From Syntrophaceae bacterium UBA1163 (lineage in GTDB: Bacteria; Desulfobacterota; BSN033; UBA1163): 12,132 nucleotides of DNA. This document shows, piece after piece, positions 5,751 through 12,047 of the stretch. The position numbers were made by a program, and so were the translations under genes. Numbering within the stretch: position 1 is the first letter of the stretch; every line of letters begins with the position of its first letter. The stretch is from contig DBZJ01000129.1 in NCBI GenBank assembly GCA_002311635.1, positions 1 through 12,132 on the forward strand, written 5' to 3'. The notes beneath the pieces are model-generated. The model was not told the origin of the DNA, ran no database searches, and worked only from the letters and a program-made list of their open reading frames with translations.

Positions 5751-6719
5751 TCACGACGGTTCCGGTTGCTTCGCTTTTTCTGTATTTGTTTCATCCCCCG
5801 ACTCGGAGTGCAGGTGAATGATGATCTCCAATTGAGTTCCCACACCCACTTTCGATTCCAGTTTCATGGAATCGGCACACTTCTTGATGTTTGCGAGACC
5901 CATTCCTGCGCCAAATCCCAGCTCTCGAATCCAGTTCGGGGCGGTTGAAAACCCCGGGGTCATGGCCCGCTCAATGTCTGGGATCCCTGGTCCCTGGTCT
6001 TTCAGCGTAATATGGATCAATTCCGGTCGTAACTCGGCGATCAATTCTCCACCCTGATCCGAATGGATAATCAAATTCATTTCCCCTTCATATACTGAAA
6101 TGGCGACGCGCCGGATGACCTCAGGGAGTACTCTCAGTCGACCCAAGGCTCGTTTCACTTTACTGGATGCACTCCCTGCCGTCTCAAAATCTCTGGCCTT
6201 TACGTTATATTTCAGAACGAGGCTCGTATGGTCTGAAGCGAAATCTTGAAAAATATGTGGCGCCCGATAACCGCTAATCTTCTCTGCATGTGGATTCTTC
6301 CCGACGGCTTCTAACAACCCACGGGTGATATTCCCTCCGGTCAGGATTCCGGTCAGCCCTCCCCGTTTATTCACCACCAGCAGACGCCCTACTCTGTATT
6401 GAACAAATTTATTCACCGCCTCGATAACGGATTCATCCTCCCGGACAGTAATCAGTTGCGTGCTCATCCTTTTTCGCACTGGAGCTTGCATATCACCTTG
6501 TTCCAAGGCATTTATCAAATCCTCGATCGAAATGATCCCGACCAGATGGTCCCCATCCAGAACAGGCACTCCCGATATTCGATTGACCCTGAGGATTTCC
6601 TTCAATGTTGAGATCGGGGTATCGGGGGACACGGTGATGACCTCTTTCTTCATCACGCGCCCGACGGGCAGCTCGTAAACGAGCTCCTGAATTTTTGTAA
6701 ATTTTGGAACTTGTGACAA
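5751..6719 (-). CDS. Tandem CBS domains fused to a GHKL/HATPase domain (322 aa)
   Basis: With the TTG start at 6719, two CBS domains occupy about residues 18-75 and 77-141, followed by a linker and a histidine-kinase-like ATPase domain. The N-box (Y-E-G-E-M-N around N215), G1 box (D-Q-G-P-G, 241-245) and G2 box (G-F-G-A-G-M-G, from 268) are all present. No phospho-accepting His domain is seen, so it resembles RsbW-type anti-sigma kinases rather than sensor kinases. CBS pairs usually bind adenine nucleotides, so an energy-state-controlled kinase or partner switch is likely. TTG is chosen because GGAG lies 7 nt upstream; the longer frame (to 6800) would overlap the preceding gene and adds atypical sequence. 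It is 35 nt downstream of the DRTGG gene, forming an operon. It acts in the cytoplasm. Confidence 0.88.
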   Translation of the reverse strand: MSQVPKFTKIQELVYELPVGRVMKKEVITVSPDTPISTLKEILRVNRISGVPVLDGDHLVGIISIEDLINALEQGDMQAPVRKRMSTQLITVREDESVIEAVNKFVQYRVGRLLVVNKRGGLTGILTGGNITRGLLEAVGKNPHAEKISGYRAPHIFQDFASDHTSLVLKYNVKARDFETAGSASSKVKRALGRLRVLPEVIRRVAISVYEGEMNLIIHSDQGGELIAELRPELIHITLKDQGPGIPDIERAMTPGFSTAPNWIRELGFGAGMGLANIKKCADSMKLESKVGVGTQLEIIIHLHSESGDETNTEKAKQPEPS

Positions 6720-6754
6720 CTCCCATCTCCACGAAAAGAATCTGAAACGTAGGC

Positions 6755-7117
6755 CTATTTCTTTGGAGGCCTTAAACCTGCCTGATAGAGGCGACCGCAA
6801 ATCTCGTACATGCTGTAAGGAGATGCGATCAACGGGATCCCCAATTCATTGGCTAACTCAATAGACTCGGGCCTAGGGATTTTCGCACACACAAATACGA
6901 TCGCAGCGAGATCGACCATTTCAGCTGTACGAACGGACTGCAGACTCACCATGCCTGTGAGCAGAAGGGAACCTGGCTTCATATCAGATAAAACGTCACT
7001 CAACAGGTCCGACGCTCCGCAGTAGGAAATTTCTAAGTCCAAATCCCCCTGTTTGGTTAATACCGTTCCCTTGACTGTTTCAACAATCTCTCTCAGCTTC
7101 AAGACCTTGTTTTCCAA
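6755..7117 (-). CDS. DRTGG-domain protein (120 aa)
   Basis: A single alpha/beta DRTGG-like domain fills the protein: an N-terminal helix-strand (L-R-E-I-V-E-T-V-K-G-T-V-L), a central segment L-L-S-D-V-L-S-D-M-K-P-G-S-L-L-L-T-G, and the end G-I-P-L-I-A-S-P-Y-S-M-Y-E. Stand-alone members of about 110-120 residues are typically encoded with HATPase and hydrogenase (HydA/NuoE/NuoF-like) genes in anaerobes; they are thought to be regulatory ligand-binding modules. Here only the HATPase partner is next to it. The start is TTG at 7117; a weak AGGG lies just upstream and an in-frame TAG at 7142-7144 excludes anything longer. A second TTG five codons in is a possible alternative. It is likely co-transcribed with the CBS/HATPase gene. 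Confidence 0.82.
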   Translation of the reverse strand: MENKVLKLREIVETVKGTVLTKQGDLDLEISYCGASDLLSDVLSDMKPGSLLLTGMVSLQSVRTAEMVDLAAIVFVCAKIPRPESIELANELGIPLIASPYSMYEICGRLYQAGLRPPKK

Positions 7118-7141
7118 TGACCCTAAGTTGGATATACCATC

Positions 7142-7234
7142 CTATCCAAAGCCACCTACCATCAGGAGTGTTTGGTCTCCTGCCCACAACCCTTGTCTCA
7201 CGCTTTCTAGAACCAACAACATTGCCTTGAACAT
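7142..7234 (-). other. Short ORF upstream of and in frame with the DRTGG gene
   Basis: ATG 7234 opens 30 codons ending in T-L-L-M-V-G-G-F-G and a TAG. The ending resembles the M-V-G-G-F-G motif near the N-terminus of CoA-transferase alpha subunits, and the codons after the stop (D-G-I-S-N) are vaguely like the next part of that motif. There is no ribosome binding site. It could be a gene remnant, a leader peptide, or chance. The region 7235-7400 beyond it shows nothing. Confidence 0.2.
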
Positions 7235-7412
7235 TTCACGTAATCTTTAATTCAATTCTATTTCTTCCGTTTGGTCTCTCCGTAGCGGCGATTGTGTTTG
7301 AAACTCATGTTAAATATCCTATCAAAGAGATATCATATTCCATGCCTAATCTTCAAGACGGCTTTGATTATTAATACAAATGCAGAAATAATTTTGACGG
7401 TTGGCTCGGCTC

Positions 7413-7460
7413 CCCCTCACCCCGCCCTCTCCCCACCGGGGAGAGGGAAAGGGTGAGGGG
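7413..7460. repeat. REP-like GC-rich inverted repeat
   Basis: Two perfect 10-bp arm pairs are stacked: CCCCTCACCC (7413-7422) with GGGTGAGGGG (7451-7460), and CCCTCTCCCC (7425-7434) with GGGGAGAGGG (7438-7447), closed by a 3-nt loop. This type of CCCTCACCC/CCCTCTCCCC palindrome is widespread between genes in many bacterial genomes. It could also act as a transcriptional barrier downstream of the toxin-antitoxin operon. Confidence 0.8.
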
Positions 7461-7523
7461 CGCAAATTTAAAAGAATTTAATGCGTTTCTATTAGTTGCA
7501 ACGGCGAAAGTCCTGTTAAGACA

Positions 7524-7566
7524 CCAGCGAGGCAGGCCCGCCTTGACGAGCCCCCAGCGAGGCAGG
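7524..7566. repeat. Short 30-bp-period direct repeat
   Basis: CCAGCGAGGCAGG occurs at 7524-7536 and again at 7554-7566. The spacer contains CCCGCCT, which can pair with AGGCAGG-like sequence. No coding role is seen. Confidence 0.5.
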
Positions 7567-7640
7567 GAATGCGGAATCACCAAGAAAACCATAACAGAGA
7601 AGACAAATGTTTCATAAAATCTCCCCTGACCCCTCTTTGC

Positions 7641-7693
7641 CAAATCCCGCGAAACGCGGGACTCCCTTTAGTAAAGGAGGCGGGAGGGATTTG
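7641..7693. repeat. Compound palindrome between the modules
   Basis: Outer arms CAAATCCC (7641-7648) and GGGATTTG (7686-7693) enclose a hairpin CCCGCG/CGCGGG (7646-7651, 7655-7660) and an imperfect CTCCCTTTA/TAAAGGAG hairpin (7662-7679). It resembles common intergenic palindromes of environmental bacteria. It lies just downstream of the PIN-domain gene and may end its transcript, although no T-run follows. Confidence 0.6.
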
Positions 7694-7730
7694 ATTTGGG
7701 GAGGGTAAGTATAGAAAATGAGGCAAAAGG

Positions 7731-8138
7731 CTAAGGCTCCTTTCTTTCAATGTCTTCGATCATCTCAAAATCTTCATCGTACGAGTAGATTTCGCGGAGA
7801 CCGTGATATTTCATAAAGACAGCATTGTAAGCGTCTATAAAATCGATATTCTTCCTCGCATAAACGACAAGGGCATCTGCAAGGGCATCTTTCTCAGGAA
7901 TGAACAGACTTTCAGTACCCAGAATCACAGAGACCTTTTCAATGACCCCCGCTTTCGGCACTTTGTAGTATGACAGGAGTGTCCATATCAACTCGGCAAT
8001 CACCATGCCCGATGTTGAAATGGCTATTTCCCCTTCCAAAGCCTTCTTGAACATCGTCCTGCATCTCTCATACTTCGAAGGGTCATCTTTGGTGAGATAT
8101 CTCAGAAATACATTGGTGTCGACGAATTTATTCTCCAT
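7731..8138 (-). CDS. PIN-domain toxin, VapC-like RNase (135 aa)
   Basis: The protein is a single PIN domain. The acidic metal-binding residues are in place: D7 in F-V-D-T-N-V-F, E49 in V-I-A-E-L-I-W, and D99/D102 in N-I-D-F-I-D-A-Y-N. PIN toxins of this size cleave RNA, often tRNA or rRNA, with Mg2+. It lies directly after an AbrB-type antitoxin gene with 4 nt between stop and ATG. The ATG at 8138 is chosen over the frame's earlier alternative start (8171) because that would overlap the antitoxin, and GAGGGG lies about 9 nt upstream of 8138. The gene appears intact, so the toxin is probably active. The cellular target cannot be read from the sequence. Confidence 0.92.
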   Translation of the reverse strand: MENKFVDTNVFLRYLTKDDPSKYERCRTMFKKALEGEIAISTSGMVIAELIWTLLSYYKVPKAGVIEKVSVILGTESLFIPEKDALADALVVYARKNIDFIDAYNAVFMKYHGLREIYSYDEDFEMIEDIERKEP

Positions 8139-8142
8139 GGAT

Positions 8143-8400
8143 TCAACCCCTCGTGGCGACTCTCCTGGCAATTCGCCTTTTGACCTCTTCCCTGACTTTC
8201 TTGAAATCGGCTGGCTTTTCTCTGTTTGTCATCTTCACGGAGCCGCCGATGTCAAGGAGATTTCCCTTTAACGGTTGAATAATTGCCCGGTTGCCCTCGA
8301 CCACGATGATCACCTTCTCGGAAGGGTGGAGGTTTAAGGCCTTCCTGACCTCTTTTGGAATGGTCATCTGGCCTTTGGAGGTAAGTACGGATATAGGCAT
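8143..8400 (-). CDS. AbrB/MazE-family antitoxin (85 aa)
   Basis: Residues 3-48 form a SpoVT/AbrB swapped-hairpin DNA-binding domain: S-V-L-T-S-K-G-Q-M-T-I-P-K-E-V-R is the family signature. The remaining basic, helical tail (about 50-85) probably wraps around the toxin and blocks its active site. It is the first gene of a two-gene operon with the PIN toxin. An AGGAGG sits just upstream of the ATG at 8400, and a promoter with consensus -10 is present. As in other such modules it should repress its own promoter; a near-direct repeat overlapping the -35 box and the ribosome binding site could be the operator. Because the toxin contacts differ between families, pairing is inferred from adjacency. 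Confidence 0.93.
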   Translation of the reverse strand: MPISVLTSKGQMTIPKEVRKALNLHPSEKVIIVVEGNRAIIQPLKGNLLDIGGSVKMTNREKPADFKKVREEVKRRIARRVATRG

Positions 8401-8429
8401 TTTGTCCTCCTTTTTTACTATTTTATGCC

Positions 8430-8458
8430 ATTATAGAATATTTCCTACTTTTTTACAA
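8430..8458 (-). promoter_or_regulatory. Promoter of the toxin-antitoxin operon
   Basis: On the minus strand, TTGTAA (8458-8453) and a perfect TATAAT (8435-8430) are separated by exactly 17 bp. The expected transcription start is some 22-25 nt before the antitoxin ATG. A 15-bp near-direct repeat (8444-8458 and 8406-8420, two differences) overlaps the -35 box and the ribosome binding site. Confidence 0.75.
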
Positions 8459-8525
8459 TAGTGTTATTTTTCGATATTTTTCCGACCTGTAAGGAATGCG
8501 GAATGTGAGAATTCAGATAGGGAGA

Positions 8526-8578
8526 CCCCGAACCACGTAGGGTTCAGAGCAAGCCCTGCACCATGCTAGGTACAGGGC
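8526..8578. repeat. Two palindromes with 6-nt loops
   Basis: The first has arms 8528-8534 and 8541-8547 (one mismatch), the second 8553-8562 and 8569-8578 (9 of 10 pairs). Both have 6-nt loops and arms of the form GCCCTGAACC/GGTTCAGGGC, like those at 5415-5505. Flanking GGGAGAC-type heptads occur at both sites. Confidence 0.7.
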
Positions 8579-8579
8579 A

Positions 8580-8963
8580 AGCGCGGAGACAAGAAGATAG
8601 GGAGACGCAGTGTTGAGGAGAATAAATCATGTATAAGAAGGTTTATCATTAATATTGCAGAGCGCAGAGATCAAAACGGATCCCTCAAGGATTTTAGAAA
8701 CCCGCTGGACTTTTAGAAAGGCAAAAATCGTCAGAATTCTTCAAACATTCATCGTCTTTCCAGTTTAATCAAGTGTGGAAGTCAGGATTTGACTATACAC
8801 ACATTGTCAAGTGTGATGCTGAGTTCTTCCTGTAATGTTGTTTTTACATTTTTGTTCCCCCATGCAATCTTTCAAGTGGTAATTCCCAATTCTTCTTGAC
8901 GTTTCCATCCAATTCAGTGCCATTGAGAGAACTTCCGTAAGAGGTTGTGCAAATGAAAAGCTC
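8580..8963. other. Gene-free interval before the TetR gene
   Basis: No supported gene or RNA on either strand. It opens with a short run of CGGAGAC/GGGAGAC-like units (to about 8610). TCAAGTGTG occurs twice (8769-8777, 8808-8816), the second copy within a CACA...TGTG inverted pair. Nothing else is recognisable. Confidence 0.5.
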
Positions 8964-9007
8964 TTGACAAAATGTGTCTACTCTGATAGTGTACCGTCCA
9001 GACTGTA
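8964..9007 (+). promoter_or_regulatory. Promoter and palindromic operator of the TetR gene
   Basis: TTGACA (8964-8969) is a perfect -35 box; the -10 is weak (TAGTGT at 8987-8992, 17-bp spacing, or GATAGT at 8985-8990). Immediately after lies a 16-bp palindrome of the form TACnGTCnnGACnGTA (8992-9007) in which six of eight base pairs are symmetric. Its place at the start point, and the TetR gene 28 nt downstream, make it the likely site of autorepression. Confidence 0.75.
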
Positions 9008-9035
9008 AAGATACAACTAATTGAGGAGGAAGTCC

Positions 9036-9581
9036 ATGTCCCCATTATTGACTTGCCGTGACAAGATTGTCGATGCTGCAGAGAAGGTTGTGATCAAAGT
9101 CGGTGCCGCTCACATGACCCTTGATGCTGTAGCCGAGAAAGCAAGTGTCAGCAAAGGAGGATTGCTCTACCACTTCTCTAATAAAGAGAGGCTTCTTAAA
9201 GCAATGCTGGAGAGACGAAAGCAACGTTTCAAGGAAGTTCAAGAGAAAAAATGTGCAGAGCTTCAAAACGGACCGACACGGGAAATAAAGGCCTACATCC
9301 TCTCCACCCTGGGTCGCGACCGTAAGACTGACCGAATCGGTGCTTCACTCCTAGCTGCTATTGCGCATAATCCCAAGCTTCTTGGTCCTGCACGTGAAGA
9401 CTACCGGAAACGCTTGGATAAGCTTATCCCGGCCAAACTCAGATTTGAACGGGGGGCCGTTATCGTACTCGCTGTAGAGGGGCTTCGACTTCTTGAACTC
9501 CTGCTTCTATCCCCTTTTAATGAGAAACAACGGAAAAAGGTGACGGAGGAACTTCTCAAGCTCGCCGATGAAGAAGTCTAA
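9036..9581 (+). CDS. TetR/AcrR-family transcriptional regulator (181 aa)
   Basis: The N-terminal DNA-binding domain spans residues 8-55, with the helix-turn-helix at about 28-47 (M-T-L-D-A-V-A-E-K-A-S-V-S-K-G-G-L-L-Y-H-F), a classic TetR signature. The rest is a helical ligand-binding and dimerisation domain; the ligand is unknown. ATG 9036 is preferred over the TTG at 9021 because GAGGAGG lies just upstream and overlaps that TTG. A strong -35 box and a symmetric operator at the start point indicate autorepression. A ribosome binding site and GTG for the downstream PagL-like gene begin within 20 nt of the stop, so the regulator probably once controlled lipid A deacylation in the same transcript. 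TetR regulators often respond to toxic small molecules or fatty acids. Confidence 0.92.
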   Translation: MSPLLTCRDKIVDAAEKVVIKVGAAHMTLDAVAEKASVSKGGLLYHFSNKERLLKAMLERRKQRFKEVQEKKCAELQNGPTREIKAYILSTLGRDRKTDRIGASLLAAIAHNPKLLGPAREDYRKRLDKLIPAKLRFERGAVIVLAVEGLRLLELLLLSPFNEKQRKKVTEELLKLADEEV

Positions 9582-9600
9582 GAACGGACGGAGGAGTCAA

Positions 9601-10115
9601 GTGACGAAGTTATTTATTTTGCAGTAAGGAGCCTCTCTCCTTCGCTGAGGAAGGCAGGAAAGTAACATATGGCCTTGGTATACCGGGAGGATTTAGAACG
9701 GCCTCACCCAAGCTCGAACATTATGCCATTCTTCCGAGAATGGATGTTTTTCTTCACAAAAATTGGGATATGGAATTTGAAGGGAATTTTCCCTGTTACA
9801 ACATCCGCGGCGAAAAAGATCTCGTCCTCTTGGGCGTGAATGCGAATATTCTCTTCAAACCCATGGAGGGCAAATAGGGTTTCTTGTTCCTCCTTGGAGG
9901 AGGGGGACTTGGCTATGACAACAGCGGTGGGAAGGTGAGAGAGATCGGGGGATTCCCATCTTGGTGGAGTACTTCAAACCGGAGCAGGCATTTGCGTCGC
10001 TCTCGGGAAAGGATGGTTATTAAGAGGAGAGTACCGTTTTCATCACGTCTCTGGGCCATTTCGAAATGATTCGGGACTTAACATGCACGATTTTATTATC
10101 GGGCTCTCTTACTAA
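9601..10115 (+). pseudogene. Decayed PagL-like lipid A deacylase (outer-membrane barrel)
   Basis: Translating across frames recovers a PagL-like barrel. One frame runs from about 9641 with Y-G-L-G-I-P-G-G-F, L-E-H-Y-A-I-L-P-R and L-G-V-N-A-N-I-L-F-K-P, then meets a TAG at 9875-9877 and continues with L-L-G-G-G-G-L-G-Y. After a run of five G at 9947-9951 the sense shifts by one base, and the C-terminus L-R-G-E-Y-R-F-H-H-V-S-G-P-F-R continues to a final I-I-G-L-S-Y and TAA at 10113-10115. The conserved His-x-Ser is kept. The 5' end is also broken: GTG 9601 with a good GGAGG reads eight codons before a stop, and the signal peptide cannot be reconstructed. So there are one nonsense change, one likely 1-nt insertion and a 5' lesion. 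It follows the TetR gene by 19 nt. Confidence 0.8.
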
Positions 10116-10495
10116 AAGTTTCGAGGGGCAGGTGGAATAATATAGCGGGAATGGTATCTTCGCGCTATTCAGTAAGATGCCAGATGAAAAGATTTCTCAG
10201 CTGAAATCAGAATTGAGGAAGATGGCAAAGGGAAGTCTTCTGAAAATGGCTTTCAGTCAGAAGGAAAGAAATTGTCTTTTGGGCGGGGTATGTCCTTTTC
10301 TTTTGGAGTACCGACATATTCTTTTGTGTGTCTTAGAAATCCTGGGACAAGGGTGCCAGATCGAAAAGCAAAGGTTAGATTCCGTTCAACAGACCCAAAG
10401 TGAGAGCGAGAGTTCACAGAAGCCTGGGGAACTGCCAGTTGGGCCTTGGCTTCCGGGCTTCTGCTAATTCGGTTGAGGTCTGAAAGGAGGAGAAC
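10116..10495 (+). other. Interval with one unconvincing ORF
   Basis: A 96-codon frame (10177-10467) is open but has no ribosome binding site. Its composition starts Lys-rich and becomes irregular, and other frames are about as good, so I doubt it is a gene. It may be remnant coding DNA. The final 20 nt carry the strong ribosome binding site of the winged-helix gene. No promoter is obvious. Confidence 0.4.
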
Positions 10496-10768
10496 ATGAA
10501 GGATAAAATCGGAGAGATTGCAGGAAAGATATGGACAATTCTGGGAGAAAAACAGAATGTGGAGATTTCAAAGCTTCCTAAAATCTTGAAGGAAAAAGAG
10601 GAGATTGTCTATCAGGCTTTGGGCTGGCTGGCCAGGGAAGACAAAATAAATTATCCCAATAAAGAAGGGAAGACCTTCGTATCGCTGAGCCACGAAGAAC
10701 GTGAAATATTTAAGAATTCCTTGGGGGCTTTTCCTAAACAGGGCCCACAGGGAGACTCTCAAGTGTAG
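10496..10768 (+). CDS. Small winged-helix protein, DUF2582-like (90 aa)
   Basis: The protein consists of one winged helix-turn-helix: I-G-E-I-A-G-K-I-W-T-I-L at the start, then I-S-K-L-P-K-I-L-K-E-K-E-E-I-V-Y-Q-A-L-G-W-L-A-R-E-D-K-I as the recognition helix region, and a short wing. This pattern matches the DUF2582 family of small wHTH proteins, found in archaea and anaerobic bacteria, whose function is not established. AAAGGAGG lies at good distance from ATG 10496, so the start is secure. The phosphatase gene begins only 6 nt after the stop, which points to co-transcription and probably translational coupling, since that gene lacks its own good ribosome binding site. DNA binding is likely but unproven. 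Confidence 0.82.
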   Translation: MKDKIGEIAGKIWTILGEKQNVEISKLPKILKEKEEIVYQALGWLAREDKINYPNKEGKTFVSLSHEEREIFKNSLGAFPKQGPQGDSQV

Positions 10769-10774
10769 CAAGAA

Positions 10775-11341
10775 ATGTGGGCTATGAAAGTACCTTCGGC
10801 TAATTCTATCCAGATGGACGGCGTCCCAAAGCTTTACAAGGTCTCGGAGGATCTTTATCGGAGCGCCCAACCCACGGTTAAGGGCATGTGGAATCTGAAG
10901 ACCATGGGAATTAGAACGGTCGTTAATCTTCGTTCATTTTACTCCAATCTCGACGAGATCGGAGACAATGGGCTTGTATATGAACACATCCGTTTGAAAG
11001 TATGGCACCCGGACGAAAAGGAAGTTGTTAAATTCCTGCGAATTGTGACTGACAACAAAAGAACCCCGGTTCTCGTTCACTGTCGACACGGAGCAGATCG
11101 CACAGGAACCATGTGTGCGTTATACCGGATTGCCGTGCAACGGTGGACGAAAGAGGAGGCTTTAAAGGAAATGACTGAAGGAGGATTTGGTTTTCATGGA
11201 ATCTTGGACAATCTGATTCAATGGATCGACAAACTGGACATTGACAAGATCAAAAAAGCAGGAATCAGAGAAAATACAGACCCAGTTGCTGCACCTGCAA
11301 GCATAATTACAGGAATGATGGGAGAGAGAAAGGGACATTAA
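10775..11341 (+). CDS. Cysteine-dependent protein phosphatase, CX5R type (188 aa)
   Basis: The signature V-H-C-R-H-G-A-D-R-T-G gives the nucleophile Cys103 and phosphate-binding Arg109. Asp80 in V-W-H-P-D-E may be the general acid. The N-terminal L-Y-R-S-A-Q-P-T and G-I-R-T-V-V-N-L-R strands are typical of the dual-specificity/Siw14-like branch of tyrosine phosphatases. No signal peptide is visible, so it should be cytoplasmic; substrates may be phosphotyrosine, phosphoserine or inositol phosphates. The C-terminal 25 residues are probably disordered. ATG 10775 or 10784 could be the start; neither has a good ribosome binding site, fitting coupling to the winged-helix gene 6 nt upstream. It is 64 nt upstream of the intact PagL-like gene. 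Confidence 0.9.
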   Translation: MWAMKVPSANSIQMDGVPKLYKVSEDLYRSAQPTVKGMWNLKTMGIRTVVNLRSFYSNLDEIGDNGLVYEHIRLKVWHPDEKEVVKFLRIVTDNKRTPVLVHCRHGADRTGTMCALYRIAVQRWTKEEALKEMTEGGFGFHGILDNLIQWIDKLDIDKIKKAGIRENTDPVAAPASIITGMMGERKGH

Positions 11342-11405
11342 ACTTCTCGGTGTCGTGGTAAGTGTACCCGAACCTCTAATTAGACACAGATAGGATTGCT
11401 CCGGA

Positions 11406-12047
11406 ATGAAAGTGACCATGGTGATGTTGGGCATCCTGATGATAATCGGGCTTCCACCGGCGTGGGCCCAATCGGGTGAGCCCGAATTAAAACTGAACCT
11501 GACGCCAGAGACCATCTGGGTGGATGGCGTGGGGAGCGGTTTTCGCAAAGGCACCTTTCAAATGGGGGGCACGGTTGGGGCGGGTTTTGGCATCAGAGTT
11601 TTCGGCACGTCGGTTGACCACGATTTGGCACTGGCGTCAGCGAATCTCGGCTGGGTATTTACGGACGTAATGGCCTCCGATAAATGGTATCGTGGCAACC
11701 TTGAACTGTTGGTTGAACTTTTCGGTGGAGAGCAGTTCAAACCTAATGATCGTTATTTTATTGGTCTGACGCCATTACTTCGCTACAACTTTGCCACTGG
11801 CAGCCGCTGGGTGCCGTTTGTTGACGCCGGGGCCGGGGTTACGAGCACCAATATTGACGATCGTGATCTTACCGGAAATTTCCAGTTTAATGTCCAGGTG
11901 GGCGCAGGTATACATTATTTCCTGAGTGACCGGACTGCACTGACCGTGCAATACCGATGGTTGCACTTCTCTGACGCCCATACCCGGCTGCCCAACAACG
12001 GGACGAACACGGAGATGTTTCAAGTCGGCGTGAGCTGGTTTTTCTGA
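11406..12047 (+). CDS. PagL-like lipid A deacylase, outer membrane (213 aa)
   Basis: A Sec signal peptide (hydrophobic to residue 16, cleavage likely after A-W-A at 21) leads into beta-strands of an eight-stranded barrel that ends in V-G-V-S-W-F-F, the aromatic C-terminus needed for outer-membrane assembly. The family motif W-L-H187-F-S189-D-A-H and P-N-N-G are present. In P. aeruginosa PagL the triad is His, Ser and Glu; the position of that Glu is Asn201 here, with Glu203 two residues on, so the acid may differ. The enzyme is expected to remove a 3-O-acyl chain from lipid A, altering envelope and immune properties. The ribosome binding site is weak; AGGA lies 11 nt upstream of ATG 11406. 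The gene is complete, unlike the related sequence at 9601-10115. Confidence 0.85.
   Translation: MKVTMVMLGILMIIGLPPAWAQSGEPELKLNLTPETIWVDGVGSGFRKGTFQMGGTVGAGFGIRVFGTSVDHDLALASANLGWVFTDVMASDKWYRGNLELLVELFGGEQFKPNDRYFIGLTPLLRYNFATGSRWVPFVDAGAGVTSTNIDDRDLTGNFQFNVQVGAGIHYFLSDRTALTVQYRWLHFSDAHTRLPNNGTNTEMFQVGVSWFF

Noticed and set aside
7371..7643. Minus-strand 90-codon ORF
   Set aside because: It runs through the REP-like palindrome and the 30-bp-period repeat, with no ribosome binding site or protein-like composition.
10177..10467. 96-codon plus-strand ORF as a gene
   Set aside because: No ribosome binding site, irregular composition and equally open alternative frames; described only as part of the interval.
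11162..11554. Minus-strand 130-codon ORF across the phosphatase/PagL-like junction
   Set aside because: It is antisense to two well-supported genes and has no motif or ribosome binding site.
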